8,168 nucleotides of DNA from Lachnospiraceae bacterium UBA3785 (lineage in GTDB: Bacteria > Bacillota > Clostridia > Lachnospirales > Lachnospiraceae). The stretch lies in assembly GCA_002369495.1 (NCBI GenBank), contig DFFD01000165.1, forward strand, positions 1 through 8,168, written 5' to 3'. A program made the translations under genes and the position numbers. The notes beneath the pieces are model-generated. The model had not been told where the DNA came from and searched no databases. It worked only from the letters and a program-made list of their open reading frames with translations. This document shows positions 1 to 5,540 of the stretch, in pieces. Position 1 is the first letter of the stretch; each line of letters opens with the position of its first letter.

Positions 1-1535
1 CCGCTCGGCTCGAAGCGCATCTTGACGTGACCGTACTGGCCGTGTCCGCCGGACTGCTTCTTGTGCTTGCCTTCGACGTCGGATTTCTTGCGGATCGTCT
101 CGCGGAAAGCGACCTTCGGCTCGATGAGATCGATGTCGACTTTGTAGCGCTCTTTCAGCTTGCTCTTGATGATCTCGAGCTGCTGGTCCCCGATGCCGTA
201 GAGCAGGGTCTGACGGTTCGCGGCGTCATTTTCAACGCGGAAGCTCTGGTCTTCCGCCGCCAGCTTGGCGAGGGAGGAAGCGATCTTGTCTTCTTCACCC
301 TTCTTGACGGCTTTGTAGCGCTTCACCGTGTACGGTGTGGAAATCTTGGTCTTTGCAAATGCAACCGGAGCCGCCTTGGAAGACAGGGAATCGCCGGTGG
401 AGACGTCACCGAGCTTCGCGAGAGCGCCGATATCGCCGGCGAAGAGCTCCGGAACTTCCTGGGCCTTGTTGCCGATCATCACGTAGAGCTTGCCGAGGCG
501 CTCGTCATTTTCCTTCTGCACGTCGTAGAGCGTGTCGTCGGACTTGATGACGCCGGAGCAGACCTTGATGAAGTTGTATTTGCCGATGAACGGGTCGGCG
601 ATGGTCTTCCAGACATAAGCGGTCTTCGCTTTCTGGAAATCATAGTCGGCCTCGAAGATCTCATTGGTCTTCTGGTTGATGCCCTTGCAGGATCTCTGAG
701 CCGGATTCGGGAAGATTTCAACGATATCGTCCAGCAGGTTGGCAACACCCTGAAGGTTGATCGGAGCGCCCATGCTGACCGGAACGATCGAGCAGTCGCG
801 GATATTGGTCGCCAGCGCGGCGGCGATCTCAAGATCGGAGAACTCTTCGCCGGCGAAGTAGCGGTCCATGAACTCCTCGGAAGTCTCGGCGACGGACTCA
901 AGAAGAGACTCTCTGTAGGTCTCAAGATACTCCTTAAGGTATTCCGGAACCGGGCACTCGACCTTCTCCTGCTTGTTCACGAACTTGCGTCCGCTCTGCT
1001 TGATGATGGAGACATAGCCGACGAACTTGCCGTTCTCACGGATCGGCATGTGGATCGGGGCGATCTTCTTGCCGTACATTTCCTGCAGCTGCTCAACGAT
1101 CCCTCTGAAGCTGACGTCGTCATTGTCCATCTCGGTCACGAAGAACATGCGCGGGATATTTCTCTCCTCGCAGAGCTCCCATGCCTTCTCGGTACCGACC
1201 TGGATGCCGTCCTTGCCGGAGATGACGATGATCGCCGCATCCGCGACGCCGACAGCCTCCTCGACCTCGCCGACGAAATCGAAGTAGCCGGGCGTGTCAA
1301 GGATGTTGATCTTGCATTTATTCCACTCTACCGGTACGACAGAGCTGCTGATGGAGAATTTTCTCTTCTTCTCTTCAGAGTCGTAGTCGCTGACGGTATT
1401 GCCGTCGGCAACCGTACCCATGCGGTTCGTAATACCCGAAAGGTACGCCATAGCCTCGGTCATCGTGGTCTTTCCCGCGCCGCCGTGGCCAAGAAGAACG
1501 ACGTTGCGGATCCTGTCAGTTGTATAAACGTTCAT
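1..1535 (-). CDS. Elongation factor G-like GTPase (EF-G paralogue), N-terminal 511 residues, truncated by window edge
   Basis: Reading the minus strand from ATG at 1535 gives an open frame to the window edge (511 full codons). It is a translational GTPase of the EF-G superfamily. Visible are a P-loop GHGGAGKTT (residues 16-24), a switch I equivalent RKFSI (58-62, Ser61 where EF-G has Thr), G3 DTPGYFDF (80-87, Tyr84 where EF-G has the catalytic His), G4 TEMD (134-137, instead of NKMD), then domains II and III, and the start of domain IV with QSGGHGQYGH (494-503). Full-length relatives are about 690 residues, so roughly a quarter is missing. GHGGAGKT, DTPGY and SGGHGQYG mark the EF-G-like (EF-G2) branch rather than canonical fusA, and there is no rpsL/rpsG neighbour. 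Its cellular job is not settled; ribosome binding is inferred from the family. The start is supported by AGGAGG seven bases upstream. It is divergent from tyrA. Confidence 0.93.
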   Translation of the reverse strand, partial: MNVYTTDRIRNVVLLGHGGAGKTTMTEAMAYLSGITNRMGTVADGNTVSDYDSEEKKRKFSISSSVVPVEWNKCKINILDTPGYFDFVGEVEEAVGVADAAIIVISGKDGIQVGTEKAWELCEERNIPRMFFVTEMDNDDVSFRGIVEQLQEMYGKKIAPIHMPIRENGKFVGYVSIIKQSGRKFVNKQEKVECPVPEYLKEYLETYRESLLESVAETSEEFMDRYFAGEEFSDLEIAAALATNIRDCSIVPVSMGAPINLQGVANLLDDIVEIFPNPAQRSCKGINQKTNEIFEADYDFQKAKTAYVWKTIADPFIGKYNFIKVCSGVIKSDDTLYDVQKENDERLGKLYVMIGNKAQEVPELFAGDIGALAKLGDVSTGDSLSSKAAPVAFAKTKISTPYTVKRYKAVKKGEEDKIASSLAKLAAEDQSFRVENDAANRQTLLYGIGDQQLEIIKSKLKERYKVDIDLIEPKVAFRETIRKKSDVEGKHKKQSGGHGQYGHVKMRFEPS

Positions 1536-1541
1536 GAGTAA

Positions 1542-1547
1542 CCTCCT
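1542..1547 (-). promoter_or_regulatory. Shine-Dalgarno of the EF-G-like gene
   Basis: On the minus strand the sequence CAGGAGGTTACTC precedes the ATG at 1535. AGGAGG is a near-perfect anti-16S match at normal spacing (about 6-7 nt), which fixes the start codon and implies efficient translation. Confidence 0.85.
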
Positions 1548-1567
1548 GTGAAATCAAATATGTATTT

Positions 1568-1596
1568 ATTGTACTAAAAACCCCGCCAATATTCAA
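1568..1596 (-). promoter_or_regulatory. Sigma-A-type promoter for the EF-G-like gene
   Basis: On the minus strand a -35 box TTGAAT (1591-1596) and a -10 box TACAAT (1568-1573) are separated by exactly 17 bp. The -10 matches TATAAT at five of six positions and the -35 matches TTGACA at four. Transcription would begin near 1561, giving a leader of about 25 nt that holds the ribosome binding site. A TTGACA also occurs slightly upstream on the same strand, but its 30-bp spacing to this -10 makes it an unlikely partner. Predicted by eye only. Confidence 0.65.
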
Positions 1597-1628
1597 GGCT
1601 AAATGTCAAATATGTCGAACAAATTCAC

Positions 1629-1760
1629 GGGGACGGTTCTTCACCCGTTGCGGGACGGTTCTTCACCCGTTGGGGGACGGTTCTTCAACCGTTGAAGAAC
1701 CGTCCCTCACCCGTTGAAGAACCGTCCCTCACCCGTTGAAGAACCGTCCCCAGGCCGTTG
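1629..1760. repeat. Six-unit 22-bp array with core inverted at midpoint (imperfect palindrome)
   Basis: Six units start at 1629, 1651, 1673, 1695, 1717 and 1739, each exactly 22 bp: a 13-bp core plus a 9-bp spacer. The first three cores read GGGGACGGTTCTT (first base C in unit 2). The last three read the reverse complement, AAGAACCGTCCCT or AAGAACCGTCCCC. Spacers are CACCCGTTG in units 1, 2, 4 and 5, CAACCGTTG in unit 3 and AGGCCGTTG in unit 6, all in the same orientation. The arms 1629-1689 and 1691-1751 can fold into a long imperfect hairpin centred on C1690, whose innermost 16 bp (1674-1689 with 1691-1706) pair perfectly. The array lies upstream of both predicted divergent promoters, so neither would transcribe it. 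It has no coding frame of note. Its role is unknown; a REP-like element or a protein-binding array are possibilities. Confidence 0.95.
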
Positions 1761-1773
1761 AAAACTAATCCCC

Positions 1774-1802
1774 TTTACAAATCCGCTTTATTGCGGTAAA
1801 GT
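1774..1802 (+). promoter_or_regulatory. Candidate promoter for tyrA-aroA
   Basis: A -35 box TTTACA (1774-1779, five of six to TTGACA) and a weak -10 box TAAAGT (1797-1802, four of six) are spaced by 17 bp. Transcription would start near 1808-1810, leaving a short leader of about 28 nt before the ATG at 1838. The box lies just right of the repeat array. The -10 is poor, so this is a moderate call made by eye. Confidence 0.5.
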
Positions 1803-1808
1803 GAATAG

Positions 1809-1823
1809 GACGGTTTTGCCGTC
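1809..1823 (+). other. Small hairpin at the 5' end of the tyrA leader
   Basis: GACGG (1809-1813) pairs with CCGTC (1819-1823) around a five-base TTTTG loop. With the predicted start site near 1808 it would cap the 5' end of the tyrA mRNA, where it might stabilise the transcript. It is not followed by a T-run, so it is not a terminator. Its left side (GGACGGTT at 1808-1815) matches eight bases of the nearby repeat core, so it may be a decayed copy. The stem is short and could be chance. Confidence 0.35.
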
Positions 1824-1837
1824 AGGACACAGAAAGG

Positions 1838-2983
1838 ATGCGGCGAAAGCCCATTTGGAAAATGAACGAACAAACCATCACTTTATGCGAAGCATTCCCG
1901 GCCGTCGGCGTCATCGGCCTCGGCCTCATCGGTGGATCCCTTGCCAGAACGATCCGCCGCGTCTGCCCGGACACCCGCATCGTCGGATACAACCGCCGCC
2001 GCGAAGTCGCGGAAACCGCCCTCGCCGACGGAACAATCAATGATATCGCGGACGAGTCGCTCGCGCAGTTTTCCGCCTGCGACCTTATTTTCCTCTGTGT
2101 GCCGGTCGTGACCGCGCTCAATTTCATGGAAAAACTCAAGATGATCGCGAAGCCCGGCGCCATCCTGACCGACGTCGGCTCCGTCAAGGGGGATATTCAC
2201 AGCTACGTGGAGGCCCACGGGCTCGAGGATCTCTTCATCGGCGGCCACCCGATGGCCGGTTCCGAGAAGACCGGGTACGAGAGCGCCACGGACCGCCTCT
2301 TCGAGAATGCGTTCTACATCATAACGCCCGCCTCGAACACCTCGATTATGCGCCTTTCCGCCTTTGCCTCCTTCATCGAGGCGATCGGAGCCCTCCCGCT
2401 CATCATGTCGCCCGAAGAGCACGACCGGACGGTCGCCGCTGTCAGCCACCTGCCGCACGTGATCTCCGCAGCCCTCGTCAACCTTGTCCACGACCAGGAC
2501 GGCGATGAAAAATACATGCACACCGTCGCAGCCGGCGGCTTCCGGGACATCACGCGCATCTCCTCCTCCTCGCCGCAGATGTGGCAGGAGATCTGCCTCG
2601 CCAACACCGAGGAGATAGTTGGTATGATAGACGCTTACATTTCCAAGCTGATCGACTACCGTCTCGCCATCAGAAATGAAAACAGCGATGAGCTCCTCTC
2701 CATCTTCTCCGACTGCAAGGAGTACCGCGACAGTTTCGACACCGTCGCAAAGGGCTCCGTCCCGAAGGAATACCGGATCTACATGGACCTCGTCGACGAG
2801 GCAGGCTCCATCGCCTCCGTCGCGACGATCCTGGCGGTCCAGAACATTTCCATCAAGAACATCGGGATCATCCACAACCGGGAGTTCGAGCAGGGCGTTC
2901 TCCGCATCGTCTTCTACGACGAGCAGTCGATGGAGGACGCGGTGAAGACGCTCACCTGGCGCAACTACAAGATCTATCGCTGA
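1838..2983 (+). CDS. tyrA: Prephenate dehydrogenase with C-terminal ACT domain
   Basis: Converts prephenate to 4-hydroxyphenylpyruvate with a nicotinamide cofactor, the committed step to tyrosine; cytosolic. The 381-residue protein has an N-terminal Rossmann motif GLGLIGGS (27-34), TDVGSVKG (111-118), GGHPMAGSEKTG (135-146, with His137 the likely catalytic histidine by family homology), SHLPH (203-207), and GGFRDITRI (233-241) followed by MW, which carries a conserved substrate-binding arginine region. An ACT domain occupies about 312-380 (from YRIYMDLVDEAGS), the usual Firmicute arrangement and a likely site for tyrosine feedback (inference). The start is uncertain. ATG 1838 has AGGA ten bases upstream; ATG 1862 (residue 9) has no convincing site, and both precede the Rossmann fold by a plausible distance. 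The residues after strand beta-2 are YNRR (51-54), without the acidic residue usual for NAD specificity. aroA follows after 16 nt. Confidence 0.96.
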   Translation: MRRKPIWKMNEQTITLCEAFPAVGVIGLGLIGGSLARTIRRVCPDTRIVGYNRRREVAETALADGTINDIADESLAQFSACDLIFLCVPVVTALNFMEKLKMIAKPGAILTDVGSVKGDIHSYVEAHGLEDLFIGGHPMAGSEKTGYESATDRLFENAFYIITPASNTSIMRLSAFASFIEAIGALPLIMSPEEHDRTVAAVSHLPHVISAALVNLVHDQDGDEKYMHTVAAGGFRDITRISSSSPQMWQEICLANTEEIVGMIDAYISKLIDYRLAIRNENSDELLSIFSDCKEYRDSFDTVAKGSVPKEYRIYMDLVDEAGSIASVATILAVQNISIKNIGIIHNREFEQGVLRIVFYDEQSMEDAVKTLTWRNYKIYR

Positions 2984-2989
2984 TGAATC

Positions 2990-2994
2990 GAGGT
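2990..2994 (+). promoter_or_regulatory. Shine-Dalgarno of aroA
   Basis: GAGGT sits five bases before ATG 3000, inside the 16-nt gap after the tyrA stop. It supports this start, and the tight spacing supports co-transcription and possible translational coupling with tyrA. Confidence 0.7.
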
Positions 2995-2999
2995 AAAAT

Positions 3000-4313
3000 A
3001 TGATTATCAAACAGCAGGGCCCGCTCAGAGGCGCGCTCCGCGTCCCGGGCGACAAATCCATCTCCCACCGGGCCGTCATGCTGGGGAGCCTCGCCGAGGG
3101 CGAGACACGCATCCGGGGCTTCCTCAAAAGCGCTGACTGTCTCGCGACGATCGACTGCTTCCGCCGGATGGGCATTTCCATAGAGGAAACATGTCGTGAA
3201 CTCACCATTCACGGCAAAGGCCTCCGCGGACTTTCGGCACCTGCCGGCGCGTTAAATGCCATGAACAGCGGCACCACCACACGGATCCTGGCCGGCATTC
3301 TCGCCGGGCAGGATTTTCCTGTCACGATTGAAGGCGACGAGTCTCTCTCCCGCCGTCCGATGAAGCGGATCATCGATCCTCTCTCCCGCATGGGCTGCCG
3401 GATCGAGTCTGTAAACGGCAATAACTGCCTTCCTCTGAAAATAAAAGGCGGCCGCCTCTCCGGCATCCGCTATGACAGCCCGGTGGCCTCCGCCCAGGTA
3501 AAATCCTGCATCGCCATGGCCGCCCTCTACGCGGACGCGCCGACGACGATCACTGAACCTTATCTCTCCCGAAACCACACGGAGCTCATGCTCCGCGGCT
3601 TCGGCGGCGAGGTCACGAGCTTCACCGATCCGGAGACAGGACGTCCTGCTGTGACAGTCATGCCGGAACCGCACCTTTCAGGCTGCGATATCACGGTTCC
3701 GGGAGATATTTCTTCCGCCGCTTACTTTATCGCGGCAGCCCTCCTCGTCCCGGGCTCGGAAGTGACCCTTACGGGCGTCGGCATCAATTCGACCCGCGAC
3801 GGGATCCTGCGCGTCTCCCGCGCCATGGGCGGCCGTATCACCGTCGAAAATGTCCGCACCGAAGGCGGTGAGACGACCGCCGACATTACGGTCAGTGCCT
3901 CCCCTCTTCACGGTACAGAGATCGGCGGGGCTCTCATTCCGACTTTGATCGACGAGCTTCCCGTCATTGCGGTCATGGCCGCCTGCGCGGAAGGGACGAC
4001 CGTCATCAAAGACGCCGGGGAACTTCGCGTGAAGGAGTCCGACCGGCTCGCTCTCATCGCAGGGCACCTTAAAGCTATGGGAGCGGACCTCACGGAGACG
4101 GAGGACGGGCTGATCATCCGCGGGAAACCGGCGGATTCGCACCCCTTAAGAGGCGCGGTCATCGACCCTCACGGGGATCACCGGCTTGCGATGGCATTCG
4201 CGGTAGCCGGGCTCGCCGCCGACGGCCCCACCGAGATCCTGGACGCCGGGTGCGTCGACATCTCCTATCCGGGGTTCTTCGCGGATCTGGCTTCGCTGCA
4301 GGGACGGTTCTAG
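3000..4313 (+). CDS. aroA: 3-phosphoshikimate 1-carboxyvinyltransferase (EPSP synthase)
   Basis: Joins phosphoenolpyruvate to shikimate-3-phosphate, the sixth step of the shikimate pathway and the target of glyphosate; cytosolic. The 437-residue protein is full length for the family (about 427). Motifs in order: GDKSISHRAVML (17-28, with Lys19, Ser20 and Arg24), NSGTTTR (89-95, PEP loop), GDESLSRRPM (112-121), SAQVKS (164-169), PGDISSAA (234-241), IDELP with Asp318, ELRVKESDR (341-349, Glu346 conserved) and HGDHRLAMA (391-399). NSGTT is the Gram-positive style. Met88 stands just before NSGTT, where I expect glycine. The final codons (QGRF then TAG) are encoded by a copy of the intergenic repeat core, so the C-terminal tail may have been supplied by that element. 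It is the second gene of a tyrA-aroA unit and ends at the bidirectional terminator. Confidence 0.97.
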   Translation: MIIKQQGPLRGALRVPGDKSISHRAVMLGSLAEGETRIRGFLKSADCLATIDCFRRMGISIEETCRELTIHGKGLRGLSAPAGALNAMNSGTTTRILAGILAGQDFPVTIEGDESLSRRPMKRIIDPLSRMGCRIESVNGNNCLPLKIKGGRLSGIRYDSPVASAQVKSCIAMAALYADAPTTITEPYLSRNHTELMLRGFGGEVTSFTDPETGRPAVTVMPEPHLSGCDITVPGDISSAAYFIAAALLVPGSEVTLTGVGINSTRDGILRVSRAMGGRITVENVRTEGGETTADITVSASPLHGTEIGGALIPTLIDELPVIAVMAACAEGTTVIKDAGELRVKESDRLALIAGHLKAMGADLTETEDGLIIRGKPADSHPLRGAVIDPHGDHRLAMAFAVAGLAADGPTEILDAGCVDISYPGFFADLASLQGRF

Positions 4314-4370
4314 GCACAAAAAAACGATTCTCGAAAAGAGAATCGTTTTTTTGTACAAGAACCGTCCCTG
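4299..4370. repeat. 72-bp composite element: inverted repeat cores flanking a terminator
   Basis: CAGGGACGGTTCT (4299-4311) and its perfect reverse complement AGAACCGTCCCTG (4358-4370) form 13-bp inverted ends around the terminator hairpin. The right end also contains the complete 13-bp core AAGAACCGTCCCT (4357-4369), identical to units 4 and 5 of the 1629-1760 array. The left copy overlaps the end of aroA and includes the T of its TAG stop; the right copy lies seven bases beyond the queA stop. Each convergent mRNA therefore reads CAGGGACGGTTCT near its stop codon before reaching the terminator stem. The layout resembles a small element with terminal inverted repeats, but no flanking target duplication was found. 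Confidence 0.9.
4316..4354. terminator. Bidirectional rho-independent terminator between aroA and queA
   Basis: A 17-bp perfect stem pairs 4316-4332 with 4338-4354 around a five-base loop (GAAAA). The upper stem is CGATTCTC/GAGAATCG, flanked by A7 on the left and T7 on the right, so a U-tract follows the stem on either strand. It lies directly between convergent aroA (ending 4313) and queA (ending 4378) and should stop transcription from both sides. Confidence 0.95.
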
Positions 4371-4377
4371 AACACCG

Positions 4378-5493
4378 TCACACGATAATCATCGCATCCC
4401 CGAAACTGAAGAACCTGTACCGCTCCTTCACCGCCTCCTCATAGGCGGCCAGCACATGTTTCCTCCCGGCAAACGCCGACACCAGCATGATGAGCGTCGA
4501 CTCCGGCAGATGGAAATTTGTGATGAGCCCGTCCATCATCTTAAACCGGTACCCCGGATAGATAAAGATATCGGTCCAGCCGCTCTTCTCTCTCAGGATA
4601 TACTCGCCGGGCTCCGCGGTCCCCGCGCAGGCGTCCGCCTCCGGCACCGCCTTCTCCGTCACACCGCCGTCAGCCCGCTCCGCTGCGCTCTCGATCGTCC
4701 GGCACGAGGTCGTCCCGACGCAGATCACCCGGTGGCCGCTCCTTTTCGTCTCGTTGATGAGTTCAGCCGTCTCCTTCGGGACGATGTAGAACTCGGAGTG
4801 CATGTGGTGCTCCTCCACATTGTCGGATTTGACCGGCCGGAAGGTCCCGAGGCCCACGTGCAGCGTCACATGCGCGATATGGACGCCCATCGCCTCGATT
4901 TCCCCGAGCAGTTCCTTCGTAAAATGCAGCCCCGCCGTCGGCGCCGCCGCGGATCCTTCATTTTTCGCGTAGACCGTGTTGTAGCGTGTTCTGTCCTCAA
5001 GCTTGTGGTGGATGTAGGGCGGCAGCGGCATCTCCCCGAGCGCGTCCAGCACCTCCTCGAAAATGCCCTCATAATAAAACTTCACCAGCCGGTTCCCCTC
5101 ATCGACAATATCGACGATCTCGCCGATGAGCGGAGCCTTCTCCGCCGTCCCGTCCGGGCTGCCGAAGAGGATCCGGGAGCCGATCCGGCATTTTTTGCCC
5201 GGCTTCACCAGCGTCTCCCACGTATCCGCGCTCTTCCGGGTCAGGAGCAGGATCTCCACCTTTCCGAGGCTCCCCTCGCGAACGCCCAGAAGGCGCGCCG
5301 GGATCACCTTGGTGTCGTTGATCACCAGGGTGTCGCCGGGCTTAAGGTAAGAGGCGATGTGTTTGAAGCTGTCATGCCTCACCTCGCCGGTTTCGCGGCC
5401 CAGGTTCAGCAGCCTTGAGGAGGAGCGGTCCAGGAGCGGGTCCTGCGCAATCAGTTCTTCCGGGAGGTCATAATAAAAGTCGCTTGTTTTCAT
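4378..5493 (-). CDS. queA: S-adenosylmethionine:tRNA ribosyltransferase-isomerase
   Basis: Transfers and isomerises the ribose of S-adenosylmethionine onto preQ1 at position 34 of GUN-anticodon tRNAs, giving epoxyqueuosine; cytosolic. The 371-residue protein shows the family's signatures: an N-terminal [15 protein letters not shown] (5-19), [17 protein letters not shown] (54-70), YNTVYAK (171-177), [13 protein letters not shown] (180-192), [14 protein letters not shown] (208-221), HSEFY (232-236), [11 protein letters not shown] (259-269), IYPGYRFK (311-318), [14 protein letters not shown] (321-334) and a C-terminal [10 protein letters not shown] (359-368). Many Firmicute relatives are about 341 residues; the extra length sits mainly in an Ala/Glu/Gly-rich stretch around 272-302. 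The start has AAAGG upstream at about eight bases. It follows pheT after 47 nt containing a hairpin, in the pheS-pheT-queA direction. The pathway partners for queuosine (tgt, preQ1 transport or synthesis) are not in the window. Confidence 0.97.
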   Translation of the reverse strand: MKTSDFYYDLPEELIAQDPLLDRSSSRLLNLGRETGEVRHDSFKHIASYLKPGDTLVINDTKVIPARLLGVREGSLGKVEILLLTRKSADTWETLVKPGKKCRIGSRILFGSPDGTAEKAPLIGEIVDIVDEGNRLVKFYYEGIFEEVLDALGEMPLPPYIHHKLEDRTRYNTVYAKNEGSAAAPTAGLHFTKELLGEIEAMGVHIAHVTLHVGLGTFRPVKSDNVEEHHMHSEFYIVPKETAELINETKRSGHRVICVGTTSCRTIESAAERADGGVTEKAVPEADACAGTAEPGEYILREKSGWTDIFIYPGYRFKMMDGLITNFHLPESTLIMLVSAFAGRKHVLAAYEEAVKERYRFFSFGDAMIIV

Positions 5494-5510
5494 TTTCCGT
5501 ACCTTTAAAA

Positions 5511-5532
5511 CGGCGGAGCATATGCCCCGCCG
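5511..5532. terminator. GC-rich hairpin between pheT and queA, possible weak terminator or attenuator
   Basis: CGGCGGAGCAT (5511-5521) pairs with ATGCCCCGCCG (5522-5532), an 11-bp stem with one G-U wobble; in practice the central bases would form the loop. On the minus strand the stem is followed by only TTTT before the AAAGG that serves as the queA ribosome binding site. On the plus strand ATCC and six T follow. The short U-tract in the pheT direction suggests partial termination, an mRNA-stability element or an RNA processing site rather than a complete stop. Confidence 0.45.
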
Positions 5533-5540
5533 ATCCTTTT

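Noticed and set aside
27..1541. 504-codon open frame on the plus strand opposite the EF-G-like gene
   Set aside because: It is aligned codon-for-codon with the real gene and stays open because that gene avoids TTA, CTA and TCA codons. The translation has no recognisable domain, while the minus strand has clear GTPase motifs and a ribosome binding site.
1571..1615. TTGACA on the minus strand as the -35 of the EF-G-like promoter
   Set aside because: The spacing to TACAAT is 30 bp; TTGAAT at 17 bp fits better.
1674..1706. The central 16-bp hairpin of the array as a rho-independent terminator
   Set aside because: There is no T-run on either side, and it lies upstream of both divergent promoters, so no gene end is near it.
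1629..1760. CRISPR array
   Set aside because: The units are only 22 bp, the putative spacers are identical rather than unique, the core changes orientation midway, and there are no cas genes.
1801..2043. 80-codon plus-strand frame upstream of and overlapping tyrA
   Set aside because: It is out of frame with tyrA, Arg/Pro/His-rich, and overlaps the conserved Rossmann coding region; a frame shadow.
1883..3208. 441-codon minus-strand frame opposite tyrA
   Set aside because: It is codon-aligned antisense to tyrA and runs into aroA; no ribosome binding site or domain is visible, and it is explained by codon bias of tyrA.
4299..4370. Insertion of a complete transposable element
   Set aside because: There is no transposase and I could not find a target-site duplication beside the 13-bp ends, so only a small repeat element is supported.
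4456..5418. 320-codon plus-strand frame opposite queA
   Set aside because: Codon-aligned shadow of queA with low-complexity Arg/His/Asp content.
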